From Gammaproteobacteria bacterium (GTDB taxonomy: Bacteria; Pseudomonadota; Gammaproteobacteria; Steroidobacterales; Steroidobacteraceae): a DNA stretch of 64,000 nucleotides. The translations under genes were made by a program, and so were the position numbers. Position 1 is the first letter of the stretch. The number at the start of each line of letters is the position of its first letter. The notes under the pieces were generated by a model. The model saw only the letters and a list, made by a program, of their open reading frames with translations, searched no databases and was not told where the DNA came from. This document shows, piece by piece, positions 1-9,330 of this stretch. Location: assembly GCA_016707425.1 (NCBI GenBank), contig JADJHU010000006.1, positions 37,006-101,005 of the forward strand, read 5' to 3'.

Positions 1-1
1 G

Positions 2-889
2 GCGGGTCGCGCGCACCAGATCGATTTCGCACGACCGCTGACATTCATCGTCACTGCGGCTGCGGCACTGGGCGTGCTGGGAACGGCATTCGCGTTCGGG
101 TTGCAGCTCGGGCGGCAGAGTGGCGGGCACCTCCCGGGCGACATCACGGGCTGGAGCCGAACCATGGCCGATCAGCGCGCCGAGGTCGGTCGCCTGAAGA
201 CCCAGCTCCAGGATCGCATCGACGCCCTGGCGTTGCGGGTGGGAGGGCTCGATGCCCAACTGCTCCGTCTCGACGCGCTCGGCAAGCGCCTGACCCAGAT
301 GGCGAACATCGATGGCCGGGAGTTCAATTTCGATGCCCCGCCGCCGACCGGAGGCCCGGAGGAGGAAGGCGGCAGGAGCGCCGAGGTGCCGGACCTCACG
401 GCGCTCATCGGCCGCGTCGAGGACCGGATCGACCTGCGTGGGGCGCAGCTCGCCGCGCTCGAGAACGTGATTCTGGCCCGTGAGCTCAGCCAGCAGATCC
501 AGCCCGAAGGCCGCCCCTTGCGCACGGGGTTCATCTCGTCGCATTTCGGGGATCGTCAGGATCCCTTCACCGGGCATGAGGCCTTTCACCGCGGGGTCGA
601 CTTCGCGGGCCAGGTGGGTTCGCAGGTGATTGCCGTGGCCACGGGCATCGTGACCTGGGCCGGCTGGCGCGCGGGTTACGGCGAGCTGATCGAGATCGCG
701 CATGGCAACGGGTATGTCACGCGCTACGGCCACAATCAGAAGAATCTCGTTACGGTCGGGCAGACCGTGACGCGCGGCGAACCGATTGCCGTCATTGGTT
801 CGACCGGTCGGTCGACCGGCCCGCACGTGCACTTCGAGGTGCTGCGTGAGGGGCGCCAGGTCGATCCGCTTTCCTTCATCGGGCGCTGA
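2..889 (+). CDS. M23-family peptidoglycan endopeptidase, 5' end outside window
   Basis: This is a LytM/M23 zinc metallopeptidase that would cut peptidoglycan cross-bridges in the periplasm, or be a catalytic relative acting with divisome amidases. The reading frame is open to the left edge, so the N-terminus is missing. The first visible residues form a membrane-spanning or signal-anchor segment (PLTFIVTAAAALGVLG), a coiled-coil-like stretch rich in Leu, Gln and Arg follows, and the C-terminal 120 residues are the M23 domain. Zinc ligands are visible as HRGVD and HVHFEV. It sits just before secA, where M23 genes are common in gammaproteobacteria. A GTG at 74 could be taken as a start but would cut the membrane segment. 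Confidence 0.85.
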   Translation, partial: AGRAHQIDFARPLTFIVTAAAALGVLGTAFAFGLQLGRQSGGHLPGDITGWSRTMADQRAEVGRLKTQLQDRIDALALRVGGLDAQLLRLDALGKRLTQMANIDGREFNFDAPPPTGGPEEEGGRSAEVPDLTALIGRVEDRIDLRGAQLAALENVILARELSQQIQPEGRPLRTGFISSHFGDRQDPFTGHEAFHRGVDFAGQVGSQVIAVATGIVTWAGWRAGYGELIEIAHGNGYVTRYGHNQKNLVTVGQTVTRGEPIAVIGSTGRSTGPHVHFEVLREGRQVDPLSFIGR

Positions 890-910
890 ACGCACCGGGG
901 CCTGCGTACG

Positions 911-942
911 GCCGCACCCGTGTGCGGCGCAGAACCCTTTTT
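911..942 (+). terminator. possible terminator after the M23 gene
   Basis: GCCGCAC (911-917) and GTGCGGC (922-928) form a perfect 7-bp stem with a four-base loop. A run of T follows at 938-942, about ten bases after the stem, which is further than in a classical intrinsic terminator. It lies between the M23 stop codon and the putative secA promoter. Confidence 0.35.
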
Positions 943-968
943 GCCCGGCTCGCTCTATCCCTTAGAAT
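941..968 (+). promoter_or_regulatory. putative sigma-70 promoter of secA
   Basis: TTGCCC at 941-946 and TAGAAT at 963-968 are separated by 16 bases, a usual sigma-70 arrangement, about 70 bases ahead of the chosen secA start. This is pattern matching only. Confidence 0.45.
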
Positions 969-1040
969 AGCGCGCCCGCGATCCGGGCCGGGCTCGCCAA
1001 GCCGTTGTCGGATCGGGAATTTTCCGCAGAGGATTCATCA

Positions 1041-3857
1041 GTGCTGCAACTCCTGACCCGCGTTTTCGGCAGTCGCAATGACCGCCAGCTGCGGCAGTTC
1101 GATCGCATCGTTCGCTCAGCCAACGACCTGGAGTCCACGATCCAGGCGATGAACGATGAGCAGCTGCGTGCGCAGACCGACGCGTTTCGCGCCCGCCTGC
1201 GCTCGGGGACGAAGCTGGAGGAGCTCGTTCCGGAGGCTTTCGCCGTGGTGCGCGAGGCGGCGCGGCGCACTCTGCGCATGCGGCACTTCGACGTGCAGCT
1301 GGTCGGTGGGATGGCGCTGCACGAAGGCCGCATTGCCGAGATGCGTACCGGCGAGGGCAAGACACTGGTCGCGACGCTGCCCGCGTATCTGAATGCGCTC
1401 ACCGGCGAGGGTGTGCACATCGTCACGGTGAACGAGTATCTGGCGCAGCGCGATGCGGACTGGATGGCTCCCGTCTACCGCTTTCTCGGCATGAGCGTCG
1501 GGGTGATCCGCAACTCGCAGGCGAGTGCCGAGAAGCGCGAGGCTTATGCCTGCGACATCACCTACGGTACGAACAACGAATTCGGTTTCGACTACCTGCG
1601 CGACAATCTGGCGTTCCGGCTCGAGGATCGCGTGCAGCGCCCCCTCGCCTACGCCATCGTCGACGAGGTGGACTCGATCCTCATCGACGAGGCGCGCACG
1701 CCACTCATCATCTCGGGGCCGGCCGAGGAGAGCACCGAGCTCTACCTGGGCGTCAACCAGCTCGTGCCACGGCTCACACGCCAGAAAGAGAAAGACGGCC
1801 CCGGCGACTTCTCGGTAGACGAGAAGCAGAAGCAGGTGCACATCACGGAGGAAGGTCACGAGCACGTCGAGCAGCTGATGCTGCAGGCGGCCCTCCTGCG
1901 CGAGGGCGAGAGTCTCTATGACGCGGCGAACATCCGCCTCATGCATCACCTGAACGCCGCACTGCGCGCGCACGCGATCTACAAGCGTGACGTGGAGTAC
2001 ATCGTGCGCAACGGTGAGGTGATCATCGTCGACGAATTCACCGGCCGCACGATGCCGGGGCGGCGCTGGTCGGACGGCCTGCATCAGGCGATCGAGGCCA
2101 AGGAAGGGGTGCGGGTGCGCGAGGAGAACCAGACCGTCGCCTCGATCACCTTCCAGAACTACTTCCGCCTCTACAAGAAGCTGGCGGGCATGACGGGCAC
2201 GGCCGATACCGAAGCGCCGGAATTCCTGCAGATCTACGGCCTCGAGGTCGTGGTGATTCCCACCCACAAGCCGATGGTCCGCAGGGACATGCCGGATCTC
2301 GTGTATCTCACGCAGGACGACAAGTTCAGGGCGATCATCGAGGACATCCAGGACTGCGCGCAGCGCCAGCAGCCGGTGCTCGTGGGCACGACCTCCATCG
2401 AGACTTCCGAGTTTCTCTCGGGGCTGCTGCAGAAGGATGGCATCGCGCACCAGGTGCTGAATGCCAAGCAGCACGAGCGCGAGGCGCAGATCGTGGCGCA
2501 GGCGGGACGCCCGGGCACGGTGACGATCGCCACCAACATGGCGGGGCGCGGAACGGACATCGTGCTCGGCGGGAATCTCGAGGTCGAGCTCAACGCCGCG
2601 GTGGGGGCTGCGGGGGGAACGCTCGACGAGGTCGGACGCGAGCGCATCCGCCAGGACTGGCAGGCACGCCACGACCAGGTGCTCGCCGCCGGCGGCCTGC
2701 ACATCATCGGCACGGAACGCCACGAATCCCGCCGCATCGACAACCAGCTGCGCGGTCGCTCGGGTCGTCAGGGCGATCCGGGTTCGAGCCGCTTCTATCT
2801 GTCGATGGAAGACAATCTGATGCGGATCTTCGGCGATCCGAACTTCACCAAGCGGCTGCTCTCGATGGCCGGGATGAAGCAGGGCGAGGTGATCGAGAGC
2901 GGCATGCTCACGCGGCGCATCGAGAAGGCGCAGCGCAAGGTCGAATCCCACAACTTCGACATCCGCAAGCAGCTGCTGCTCTTCGACGACGTCGCGAACG
3001 ACCAGCGCAAGGTCATCTATCAGCAGCGTAACGAGATCATGGGCAAGGAGGAGGTCGCGGACGCGATCCGCGGCATCCGCGAGGATGCTCTCGAATCGCT
3101 CATGGACCAGTTCCTGCCGAAGCAGGCGGCCGTCGCGGACTGGGATCTCTCGGGACTTGCCGCGGCGGTGCTGCGCGACTTCGGCGTGCACGTCGGGCCG
3201 AAGGCCTGGCTCGAGAGCGAGCCTGAGCTCGAGGAGGCCGCTTTCCGCCGGCGTGTGGTCGAAGCCGTCGAGAGCGAATACGAGGCCAAGGTGACGCGCG
3301 TGGGCGCACCCATCATGCGCCATGTCGAGAAGGACGTGATGCTGAAGACGCTCGACCAGCACTGGCGCGAGCACCTCGGGGCCATGGACTACCTGCGCCA
3401 GGGCATCCACCTGCGCGGATATGCGCAGAAGGACTACCGCTTCGAGTACAAGCGTGAGGCCTTCGAGCTCTTCGCCGCGATGCTGGAGCGCGTGAAGCAC
3501 GACACCGTGTCGATCCTCTCCAAGGTCGAAGTGCGTACGCAGGAGGAGCTCGAGCGTGAGGAGGAGGCGCGTCGCCAGCGCCTCCTGCGGGCGCTGCAGA
3601 CGCAGCACGCCGAGGCACAGTCACTGCTCGGCGCCGCAGAGTCGCGGGAGATCGACGGCGCGCCGGTCGAAGCGGCGACGGCACCGGCGGGTTCCCGGGC
3701 GCGTACGGGTTTCCCGGCGTCGGGTCCGGTTCCTCCGGTCGAACCCCAGGGGACTTTCGTGCGCGGTGACCGGAAGGTCGGGCGCAACGAACCGTGCCCC
3801 TGTGGCTCGGGCAGGAAATTCAAGCACTGCCACGGCGCGATCGCCGACGTGCGGTGA
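1041..3857 (+). CDS. secA: preprotein translocase ATPase SecA
   Basis: SecA is the ATPase motor that drives unfolded preproteins through SecYEG. The product from GTG 1041 has 938 residues, the family's normal length. Visible features are the N-terminal FGSRNDR, Walker A GEGKT near residue 108, the DEAD-like VDEVDSILIDEA, the helicase motif TNMAGRGTDIVLGG and the C-terminal zinc motif CPCGSGRKFKHCH that binds SecB or lipids. The GTG is preferred over an upstream TTG at 1005 because AGAGGA stands before it and family members start with MLxxLxxxVFGSRNDR. The stop codon overlaps the mutT start. Confidence 0.97.
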   Translation: MLQLLTRVFGSRNDRQLRQFDRIVRSANDLESTIQAMNDEQLRAQTDAFRARLRSGTKLEELVPEAFAVVREAARRTLRMRHFDVQLVGGMALHEGRIAEMRTGEGKTLVATLPAYLNALTGEGVHIVTVNEYLAQRDADWMAPVYRFLGMSVGVIRNSQASAEKREAYACDITYGTNNEFGFDYLRDNLAFRLEDRVQRPLAYAIVDEVDSILIDEARTPLIISGPAEESTELYLGVNQLVPRLTRQKEKDGPGDFSVDEKQKQVHITEEGHEHVEQLMLQAALLREGESLYDAANIRLMHHLNAALRAHAIYKRDVEYIVRNGEVIIVDEFTGRTMPGRRWSDGLHQAIEAKEGVRVREENQTVASITFQNYFRLYKKLAGMTGTADTEAPEFLQIYGLEVVVIPTHKPMVRRDMPDLVYLTQDDKFRAIIEDIQDCAQRQQPVLVGTTSIETSEFLSGLLQKDGIAHQVLNAKQHEREAQIVAQAGRPGTVTIATNMAGRGTDIVLGGNLEVELNAAVGAAGGTLDEVGRERIRQDWQARHDQVLAAGGLHIIGTERHESRRIDNQLRGRSGRQGDPGSSRFYLSMEDNLMRIFGDPNFTKRLLSMAGMKQGEVIESGMLTRRIEKAQRKVESHNFDIRKQLLLFDDVANDQRKVIYQQRNEIMGKEEVADAIRGIREDALESLMDQFLPKQAAVADWDLSGLAAAVLRDFGVHVGPKAWLESEPELEEAAFRRRVVEAVESEYEAKVTRVGAPIMRHVEKDVMLKTLDQHWREHLGAMDYLRQGIHLRGYAQKDYRFEYKREAFELFAAMLERVKHDTVSILSKVEVRTQEELEREEEARRQRLLRALQTQHAEAQSLLGAAESREIDGAPVEAATAPAGSRARTGFPASGPVPPVEPQGTFVRGDRKVGRNEPCPCGSGRKFKHCHGAIADVR

Positions 3858-4267
3858 AGACGCACATCCGTGTGGTGGCCGCAGCCCTGTTCGATCCGGA
3901 GGGGCGGGTGCTGATTGCGCAGCGTCCTGCCGGACGGCACATGGCAGGTCGCTGGGAGTTCCCCGGCGGGAAGCTCGAGGAGGGCGAATCGCAGCGCGCA
4001 GCACTCGACCGTGAGCTTGCAGAGGAGCTCGGCGTCGAGGTCGAGGACGCCCGCCACCTCATGACGCTCGCCCACGAATACCCGGACCGCGCGGTCGAGC
4101 TCTCGCTGTGGCGCGTCATGCGCAGTGCGGGACAGCCCCGCGCACTCGACGGGCAGCGCCTGAAGTGGGTGCACCCTGAACGACTCGGCACCGAGGATAT
4201 CCTCGAGGCTGACCGACCCTTCATCGATGCCTTGCGCGGCGAGGCGATCGGCTCGACCCCGGACTGA
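3854..4267 (+). CDS. mutT: Nudix hydrolase MutT (8-oxo-dGTP diphosphatase)
   Basis: MutT removes oxidised guanine nucleotides from the pool and prevents A:T to C:G transversions. The 137-residue product begins at a GTG that overlaps the secA stop as GTGA, implying translational coupling. The Nudix box is complete: it opens GKLEEGE and closes RELAEELGV, around residues 37-59. SecA-MutT neighbours are common in gammaproteobacteria, often with argJ between them; here argJ is absent. Confidence 0.9.
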   Translation: MKTHIRVVAAALFDPEGRVLIAQRPAGRHMAGRWEFPGGKLEEGESQRAALDRELAEELGVEVEDARHLMTLAHEYPDRAVELSLWRVMRSAGQPRALDGQRLKWVHPERLGTEDILEADRPFIDALRGEAIGSTPD

Positions 4268-4290
4268 TTTTCCGAGACAGGCAGGCACTC

Positions 4291-4692
4291 ATGGCACAGG
4301 ATCCGACTCTTCCCGATATTTCCATCGACCGCAATGCGCTCTACCGCGAGGAGGTCTTCAGCGATCGCCGTGCGGGCACCATACGCGTGATGACACCCGT
4401 CGACGCCACCGGCAGGCCCGATGCAGCGCGAGCGGTGCTGTATTCCGGACAGACGCAGCTCCTCACGCCTGCCGGCATCCTGCCGCTCGCCTTCGACATC
4501 GAGGCGAAGTCGCTCGAAGAGGCGATCGTGAAGTTCCCCGAGGCGGTCAAGGCGGCACTCGAGCAGGCGATCGACGAGGCCCGTGAGATGCGCCGCGAAG
4601 CCGCTTCGCGCATCGTGGTGCCTGAAGTCGGCGCGGCGGGCGGCATCGGACCGGGGCCCGGTGCCGGCGGCGGGAAGATCAAGTTCCCATGA
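4291..4692 (+). CDS. conserved hypothetical protein, cytoplasmic
   Basis: The 133-residue product has no signal peptide or membrane segment. It has a compact N-terminal domain, a charged helix-rich middle (about residues 70-105) and a Gly/Pro-rich end. I do not recognise a catalytic motif. It starts 23 bases after mutT, and its stop overlaps the next start as ATGA, so it is probably co-transcribed with the S9 peptidase that follows. Confidence 0.65.
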   Translation: MAQDPTLPDISIDRNALYREEVFSDRRAGTIRVMTPVDATGRPDAARAVLYSGQTQLLTPAGILPLAFDIEAKSLEEAIVKFPEAVKAALEQAIDEAREMRREAASRIVVPEVGAAGGIGPGPGAGGGKIKFP

Positions 4693-6932
4693 CGGGGCTC
4701 TGCGGCGCAGCGGGTCTCGCGACGGCCGGCTGCGTCGTGGTCGTGCTTGCGGCGTGCGTGGGGATCTCTCCGGGCGGCCGTGGTGGGGCTGATGACGTGC
4801 GGACCCATGCCCGCCTGCCGTCAGCCAGCGAAGTGGCGTCAGGACTCGACACTCCAGGTGCAGGGCCGCTCGTGTACCCCGCCACCGCGCGAGTCGATGT
4901 GCGGGACGACTACCACGGTACGATCGTCGCCGATCCCTATCGCTGGCTGGAGGACCTCGACTCCCCCGAGGTGCGCGCCTGGGTGGGTGCCGAGAATGGA
5001 TTCGCCGAGCCGCTGCTCGCGGCGATTCCCCAGCGGTCGTGGATCGTCAGACGGCTCACCGAGCTCTGGCGCCATGAGCATTACGGCCTGCGCTCCAAGC
5101 CCGTGCCGATCGAGGCCGGCGGGAGGCTCTTCTACGCGCAGGGCGATGGCCGACAGGACCAGAGCGTGCTCTACGTGGCGGATTCGCCGGAGTCGCCCGG
5201 ACGTGTGCTCGTCGACCCGAACGTGCTCAGCCCGGATGCCACGATCGCACTGGCGGATTTCGAACCCAGTCCCGACGGGCGCGTGATCGCCTACGCGCTC
5301 TCCGACGGCGGCACGGACTGGCAGATCTGGCGCTTCCGCCGCGTCGCCGATGGTCGTGATCTCGGTGACGAGATCGTGCGCACGCGATTCTGGGGTTTGT
5401 CCTGGGCGCACGACGGCTCGGGCGTGTACTACAGCCGCTACGGTGAACGTCCCGATGGGCGCGGTGACGACACGAGTCAGCCGAAGATTTACTTCCATCG
5501 GCTCGGCACGCCGCAGGGGCGCGATCGCCTGGTCTATGAGGTGCGCGGACATCCGACGCGCGTGCCCCGGGCCGAGGTGAGCGACGACGGGCGGTGGCTC
5601 GTCGTCACGCTCTACGACGGAGGCTTTCGCAACGGGGTCGACCTGATCGATCTGCAGGCCGCTGCCGCGGCGCCCACGACACTCTTCGGCGCCTGGGATG
5701 CGCTCTATGCCTTCGTTGGCGCCGCCGGCGACGAGCTGTTTTTCAGCACGACGCGCGATGCGCCGCTCGGCCGCGTCATTGCGGTCGATGCGCGCTACCC
5801 GGAGCCTGCACGCTGGCGGACGGTCGTGCCGCAGAGCGATGTGGCACTCGAGGAAGCGAACTACGTCGGCGGGAGGCTCATCGTCCGCTACACGAAGGAT
5901 GCACGCGCGCTCGCGCGGCTCTACGGGCGGGATGGCCGCCCGCTCGGCGAGGTGCCTGCGCCCGGTGCCGGCCAGCTTGCAGGCTTCGCCGGCCGCGGCG
6001 ACCAGCCTGAGACGTTCTTCACCTATACGGACTACCTCACGCCCACTGCGCTCTACCGCTACGACGTGCGCAGCAACTACTCGCAGCTCTACCGCCGGCC
6101 CGATCTGGCTGCTTCGACCGACGCCTACGTGACCGAGCGGATCTTCTACGCCAGCAAGGACGGCACGCGCGTGCCCATGTCCATCACGCACCGGCGCGAC
6201 ATGCCGCGCGATGGCAACCGGCCCGTGCTGCTCTACGGCTACGGCGGCTTCGCGATCCCGCTCCTGCCGGAATTCCGCCCGCAGGTGCTCGCATGGCTCG
6301 AGATGGGAGGCGTCTATGCCGAGGCCAATCTGCGTGGCGGGGGCGAGTATGGCGAGGCCTGGCATGAGGCCGGCGTGCTCGCGCGCAGGCAGAACGTATT
6401 CGACGATTTCATCGCGGCGGCCGAGTACCTGATCCGCGAGGGCTATACGCGCCCCGCGCGTCTCGCCATCCACGGGCGCAGCAATGGGGGTCTCCTGGTG
6501 GGTGCGGCGCTCACGCAACGCCCCGCGCTCTTTGGCGTGGCGCTGCCCGTGGTCGGCGTCCTCGACGTGCTCCGCTACCACAGGGGCAACGCGAATGCCC
6601 GGCAGTGGTCCACCGAGTACGGACTGAGCGAGAACCCGGCGGATTTTCGCGCGCAGTACGCCTATTCGCCCCTGCACAACGTGCGCGACGGCGCCTGTTA
6701 TCCGCCGACACTCGTCACCACGGCGGATCACGATGATCGCGTCGCACCCTGGCACAGCTACAAGTTCGCCGCCGCGCTGCAGCACGCACAGGCTTGCCCG
6801 CGACCGATCCTGATCCGTGTCGAGACACGCCCCGGCCACGGGGCCGGCAAGCCGCGTTCGATGCAGATCGAGGATTTCGCAGACCAGTGGGCCTTCGCCG
6901 CGCAGCAGCTCGGCATGCGCGTGCCGGAGTGA
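4689..6932 (+). CDS. S9A prolyl oligopeptidase, predicted lipoprotein
   Basis: This serine peptidase of the prolyl oligopeptidase family cleaves after proline in short peptides. The 747-residue product has a seven-bladed propeller region (about residues 60-470) and a C-terminal alpha/beta hydrolase domain. The nucleophile lies in GRSNGG, the acid in DHDDRV and the histidine in RPGHGAG. The N-terminus has a hydrophobic stretch ending LAAC, which looks like a lipobox, so the enzyme is probably exported and lipid-anchored. The start overlaps the previous stop as ATGA. Confidence 0.9.
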   Translation: MTGLCGAAGLATAGCVVVVLAACVGISPGGRGGADDVRTHARLPSASEVASGLDTPGAGPLVYPATARVDVRDDYHGTIVADPYRWLEDLDSPEVRAWVGAENGFAEPLLAAIPQRSWIVRRLTELWRHEHYGLRSKPVPIEAGGRLFYAQGDGRQDQSVLYVADSPESPGRVLVDPNVLSPDATIALADFEPSPDGRVIAYALSDGGTDWQIWRFRRVADGRDLGDEIVRTRFWGLSWAHDGSGVYYSRYGERPDGRGDDTSQPKIYFHRLGTPQGRDRLVYEVRGHPTRVPRAEVSDDGRWLVVTLYDGGFRNGVDLIDLQAAAAAPTTLFGAWDALYAFVGAAGDELFFSTTRDAPLGRVIAVDARYPEPARWRTVVPQSDVALEEANYVGGRLIVRYTKDARALARLYGRDGRPLGEVPAPGAGQLAGFAGRGDQPETFFTYTDYLTPTALYRYDVRSNYSQLYRRPDLAASTDAYVTERIFYASKDGTRVPMSITHRRDMPRDGNRPVLLYGYGGFAIPLLPEFRPQVLAWLEMGGVYAEANLRGGGEYGEAWHEAGVLARRQNVFDDFIAAAEYLIREGYTRPARLAIHGRSNGGLLVGAALTQRPALFGVALPVVGVLDVLRYHRGNANARQWSTEYGLSENPADFRAQYAYSPLHNVRDGACYPPTLVTTADHDDRVAPWHSYKFAAALQHAQACPRPILIRVETRPGHGAGKPRSMQIEDFADQWAFAAQQLGMRVPE

Positions 6933-6944
6933 GCCCCCGCGCGC

Positions 6945-7598
6945 TCAGCACCGTTCGAGCGCGTAGATGGCTTCCATCGTGTCCGTGACACCGCGCTGCG
7001 CGAAGCGCGCGGCATCCGGTGGCGCGCGGCGTTCGAGCAGCCCGATGCGGTGCTGCGCGCCGTAGAGCGCACGCACCTCGGATTCATGGACACTGAATGG
7101 CGGACCGGCCATCCGGCTCTGGTCATATTCGAGCGTCACCAGCAGGGTGCGGGTTCCCGCCGTAGTGAGTCCGGTGAGATGAGCGGCGTAGGCGGTGCGC
7201 AGCCCGGGCGGGAGTGCGACCAGCGCCGCCCGGTCGAAGACCGCGGCGACCTCGCCGAGCGTACCCCGATCGAGATCGAACACGTCCCCGCAGAGCAGCT
7301 CGAGCGTGCCACATCGATGGCGCGTGAACCGCCCCGCTGGCTCGCTGACGGCCTCGAGCCCGGCTTCCTCGAAGAATGCGCGCACCGCAAGCCCGGCCAG
7401 CTCGACGCCGATCACCCGGTGACCCTGTGCAGCGAGCCAGTGCAGATCGGGACTCTTGCCGGCCAGCGGTACGAACACGCGCGCACCGCGCGCGAGTCCG
7501 AGCGAGGGCCAGTGGCGCACGAGGCCCGCATGCGGCTGTGACTGGTGGAAACCCGTCTCGCCCCGCGCCCAGCGCTCGAGCCAGAAATCAGGATCCAT
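6945..7598 (-). CDS. tpm: thiopurine S-methyltransferase family protein
   Basis: This is a SAM-dependent methyltransferase of the TPMT family; bacterial members methylate thiols or oxyanions such as selenite and tellurite. The start at 7598 (MDPDFWLERW) matches the family start, and the 217-residue length is normal. The SAM-binding region contains VFVPLAGKSPDLHWLA and GVELAGLAV, and a later segment reads VFDRAALVALPP. It overlaps the end of yacG by 11 bases and ends 12 bases from the convergent S9 peptidase gene. Confidence 0.88.
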   Translation of the reverse strand: MDPDFWLERWARGETGFHQSQPHAGLVRHWPSLGLARGARVFVPLAGKSPDLHWLAAQGHRVIGVELAGLAVRAFFEEAGLEAVSEPAGRFTRHRCGTLELLCGDVFDLDRGTLGEVAAVFDRAALVALPPGLRTAYAAHLTGLTTAGTRTLLVTLEYDQSRMAGPPFSVHESEVRALYGAQHRIGLLERRAPPDAARFAQRGVTDTMEAIYALERC

Positions 7599-7815
7599 CG
7601 TCGTCTGCCAGACTGTCGCCGGCGCGCGCGGGCAGTGACGTGCCGTCCGGTGCGACATGCGCAGGCTCACTGCCCGGGATGGCGCGCTCTTCCGAGAGCC
7701 AGGCGCCCAGATCGATCAGGCGGCAACGCTCGCTACAGAAGGGTCGCCAGGAGGAGGCGGCCGACCATGCCGTCTCCCGGCCGCAGGTGGGGCAGCTGAC
7801 GGCGAGGGGGGGCAA
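7588..7815 (-). CDS. yacG: DNA gyrase inhibitor YacG, zinc-binding
   Basis: YacG is a small zinc protein that binds GyrB and blocks gyrase. The 75-residue product has four cysteines in CPTCGRE and CSERCRLIDLGAWLSEE, the family signature. It lies 12 bases downstream of zapD in the pilD-coaE-zapD-yacG order found across gammaproteobacteria. Confidence 0.9.
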   Translation of the reverse strand: MPPLAVSCPTCGRETAWSAASSWRPFCSERCRLIDLGAWLSEERAIPGSEPAHVAPDGTSLPARAGDSLADDDGS

Positions 7816-7827
7816 GCGTCCGCGCTT

Positions 7828-8629
7828 TCAGCTGCAGCAGGTCAGCTCGAAGGCGACATCGCCCTCGGCCTGCGCGGGGCGCTCGTCGAGCCCCTTCCAG
7901 GTGAGAAAGCGCACATTGCAGCGCAGGTGGCTGCCGCTGATCTCCGGGTAGAGCCTCTCGCTGCCGGGCAGCACGATGCGCAGCAGCTGGACCGGCGTCT
8001 CGCGGTCGAAGGTGACGTGATACACGCCACCGCGTGCCGTCTCGGAGCGGGTGCGTCCGTTCTGGCGCGTGAGCCACAGCACCTCCGCGACTGCATCGCA
8101 AAGCGGGCGCAGGCGGGTCAGCCACTCGTTGAAGGTGCGCATGCGCTGCTCGTCCGGGAGGTTCAGCCAGAAGTAGTAATCGGGCAGGTCGAACTCGCAG
8201 GTGCCGCCGGGAATCGCACTGCGGTGACGGATGGCGCTCAGGAAGTCCGAGTCCTTGAGCGACTGCACATAGCCGGGACCCGTCGTGACCAGATCCGTGC
8301 GCAGGCGCGTCAGGTTCGTGGTGACGGCGTTCAGCCGGCCGGTATCGACACCGGGCTTGCTCTGGAATTCGTTCAGGGTGGCCAGGTGGCGTTCGAGCTC
8401 CTTCATGACGTCGGCACGCGTGTCGCTGCGCACCACGATGGCAAGCATGTCGATCAGGCTCGCGACGGCCGCGGCTGCCCCAGGCGTTCGTCGACTCGTT
8501 GTGGTGCACGGCCTGGTTGTAGAGGAAATCCAGCCGCAGGAAAGTGCGCATGCGCTCGTTGAGCGGCTGCTCGAAGACGAGCGGGCGCACGCTCGTGAGC
8601 ACCTCCGCCGGTGTGGCCTCCTGGTTCAT
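7828..8629 (-). pseudogene. zapD: cell division protein ZapD, frameshifted as sequenced
   Basis: ZapD bundles FtsZ filaments. The N-terminus (from ATG 8629) reads PLVFEQPLNERMRTFLRLDFLYNQ, split here as PLVFEQPLNERMR and TFLRLDFLYNQ, and matches ZapD. The rest is in another frame and includes SLIDMLAIVVRSD, SIRHRSAIPGG-like sequence and the end VAFELTCCS. Removing one G from the run of four at 8478-8481 (C on the plus strand) joins the halves cleanly as NAWAAAAVASLIDML. A full-length protein of about 266 residues would result. The gene follows coaE by 46 bases. Confidence 0.85.
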
Positions 8630-8675
8630 CGCCCTATTCTGCGGCACATGATCGCCGCGCGAAACCGGGGCGGCG

Positions 8676-9326
8676 CTATTTCTGCCCCCCAGCCGCGCGT
8701 GTCGCGGCCAGCCCGAGGTAGCGGGCGTGCAGCTGCTCCACCGCATCGCGAAGCGCGGACAGCTCCCCCTCGTTCGAGATCACGTCGTCGGCGGCCGCGA
8801 GCCGCCGGGCGCGAGTCGCCTGGGCTGCCAGGATCGCCTCGGCCTGCGCGCGTGTTGCACCATCGCGTGCCTGCACGCGGCGCAGCTGCAGCTCCTCGCT
8901 GCAGTCCACGACCAGCACCCGGTCGAGGCCGGCGCGCGCGTTCGTCTCGACGAGCAGCGGGATGGCAATGATCTGGTAGGGGCCGCCGGCTGCGGCCGAA
9001 CGTCGATCCATTTCCTCGCGGATCGCCGGATGCGTCAGCCGCTCGAGTGCGGCGCGGGCCGCCGGGTCCGCGAAGACGATGTCGCGCAGGCGTCGCCGGT
9101 CGAGCGAACCATCTGCCGCCAGCACCTCGGGACCGAAGCGTCCGACGATGTGGTCGAGCAGGGGTTCCCCCGGGGCGACCACCGCACGCGCGATCTCGTC
9201 GGTGTCGATGACCGGCACGCCGAGTGCGGCGAAGAGTGCGGCAACCGCCGACTTGCCGCTCGCGATGCCGCCCGTGAGACCGACCCGAAAGGCCCGCGTG
9301 GATGCGCCTGGCTTCGTGCCGGCCAC
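8676..9326 (-). CDS. coaE: dephospho-CoA kinase CoaE
   Basis: CoaE phosphorylates the ribose 3'-hydroxyl of dephospho-CoA in the last step of coenzyme A synthesis. The P-loop GGIASGKS is at about residues 19-26, with the substrate motif DTDEIAR soon after. The 216-residue product starts with GTG at 9326, four bases after the pilD stop, so the two genes are almost certainly in one transcript. Confidence 0.94.
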   Translation of the reverse strand: MAGTKPGASTRAFRVGLTGGIASGKSAVAALFAALGVPVIDTDEIARAVVAPGEPLLDHIVGRFGPEVLAADGSLDRRRLRDIVFADPAARAALERLTHPAIREEMDRRSAAAGGPYQIIAIPLLVETNARAGLDRVLVVDCSEELQLRRVQARDGATRAQAEAILAAQATRARRLAAADDVISNEGELSALRDAVEQLHARYLGLAATRAAGGQK

Positions 9327-9330
9327 AGCG

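Noticed and set aside
1116..3608. 830-codon open frame on the minus strand
   Set aside because: It is antisense to secA in high-GC DNA, where long antisense frames arise by codon bias; its translation is His/Leu/Val-rich with no family resemblance.
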